Below, in pieces: positions 63,743-64,000 of a stretch of DNA of 64,000 nt; within the stretch, counting starts at the first letter, position 1, and each line of letters opens with the position of its first letter. The translations under genes were made by a program, and so were the position numbers. Origin of the DNA: Gammaproteobacteria bacterium. GTDB taxonomy: Bacteria; Pseudomonadota; Gammaproteobacteria; Pseudomonadales; Pseudohongiellaceae. Where the stretch lies: positions 22,702 to 86,701 of the forward strand of contig JAQWMX010000021.1 of the NCBI GenBank assembly GCA_029246545.1, written 5' to 3'. The notes under the pieces are model-generated. The model was not told where the DNA came from. It ran no database searches and worked only from the letters and a program-made list of their open reading frames with translations.

Positions 63743-63910
63743 ATGAAAGAAACTCGAAGTGTAGAAAAAACAGTCCGTGATATCCGTCGGCGTACTCGCA
63801 AGAAATATTCCTCCGAAGAAAAGATTCGCATAGTCCTGGAAGGACTACGGGTGGTCTTGAATTGGTCAGTTAACTTATTGAAATTAAAGGGAAATTATAT
63901 AAATATTTAG
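63743..63910 (+). mobile_element. IS3-type transposase OrfA remnant
   Basis: From ATG 63743 (AAGGA 7 bases upstream) the first 36 or so codons read T-V-R-D-I-R-R-R-T-R-K-K-Y-S-S-E-E-K-I-R and I-V-L-E-G-L-R, the typical start of IS3-family OrfA with its helix-turn-helix. After E-G-L-R (about 63850) the similarity stops and an unrelated tail runs to TAG 63908. The normal OrfA has about 90-100 residues, so this copy is truncated by an internal deletion. Confidence 0.75.
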
Positions 63911-63913
63911 TGC

Positions 63914-64000
63914 GGTGTTACGTTCCATGTGACATTGAAAATAAGCGTAAAACAGGTCAATTACCTTCCTGGTGACTTAGAGGAGCATCTACAGCAGTTT
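63914..64000 (+). mobile_element. IS3-type transposase OrfB (integrase) remnant, running off the right edge
   Basis: An open frame reads F-H-V-T-L-K then N-Y-L-P-G-D-L-E-E-H-L-Q-Q-F, matching the C-terminal integrase-core segment of IS3-family OrfB (usually W-H-x-T-L-K-N-R then Y-Y-L-P-G-D-L-E). It follows the OrfA fragment directly, so most of the element between them has been lost. Confidence 0.65.

Noticed and set aside
1..64000. tRNA, rRNA and CRISPR arrays
   Set aside because: I looked for the usual tRNA T-arm patterns, rRNA segments and regularly spaced repeats and found none; a covariance scan could still find small RNAs I cannot see.

Overview
The window looks like chromosome from a free-living, probably marine, aerobic gammaproteobacterium of moderately low GC. 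The evidence is the gene order miaB-ybeZ-ybeY-ybeX-lnt, the pairs lptF/lptG and pepA-holC, valS, EfpL, SlyX, MiaE, SrkA, and small families (DUF1820, DUF3301, DUF3501, DUF6152) typical of that class. I cannot name the species. I saw no rRNA or tRNA gene, CRISPR array or prophage. The only clear transposase sequence is an IS3-type remnant at the right edge.

Layout. 1-7.2 kb: an M48 lipoprotein fragment, a TauE/SafE permease, two tandem PCu(A)C-like periplasmic proteins, an orphan BatC-BatD pair, and an envelope operon (DUF2238-like membrane protein, EEP phosphatase, DUF1499). 7.2-19.2 kb: GTP-type PEP carboxykinase, a LeuB-family dehydrogenase, a DUF6152 protein with a secreted partner, a MATE pump, a PTP-like phosphatase, an ArsM-like methyltransferase interrupted by an in-frame TGA, a membrane protein with a secreted cyclophilin, a crotonase and a threonine aldolase. 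19.3-22.7 kb: a citramalate/isopropylmalate synthase behind a complete attenuator with an Ile-Ile-Ile leader peptide, then a three-gene operon (two membrane proteins and a winged-helix regulator) with a duplicated palindromic operator. 23-36 kb: lptG/lptF, pepA-holC, an OxyR-rubrerythrin-FeS-DUF3501 peroxide cassette, valS. 36-50 kb: efpL, a membrane-anchored cold-shock protein, slyX, desaturase-miaE, an RND efflux pair with a glycosyltransferase-like gene, a secreted FAH-fold protein, srkA, hemH, an LLM oxidoreductase, DUF2721. 50-64 kb: PilZ, YgiQ, peroxiredoxin, DUF1820, the miaB-lnt operon, DUF3301, an SLC13 transporter, secreted proteins and the IS remnant.

Main points. (1) The TGA in the ArsM-like gene replaces the conserved Cys of the C-I-A-G-G motif. 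It is followed by a SECIS-like hairpin and by 55 in-frame homologous codons, so it is a candidate selenocysteine site. (2) The synthase attenuator has every classical part: promoter, leader peptide, antiterminator and terminator. Its Ile codons argue for a citramalate (isoleucine) role. (3) Three ERIC-like palindromes of about 120 bp lie in intergenic gaps. (4) Several genes carry single-base lesions: two indels in the EEP gene, one in lnt, two in the SLC13 gene, and nonsense codons in the PilZ and peroxiredoxin genes. This suggests base-level errors in the sequence or recent decay, and it lowers the prior for the selenocysteine reading, although the position of that codon is not random.
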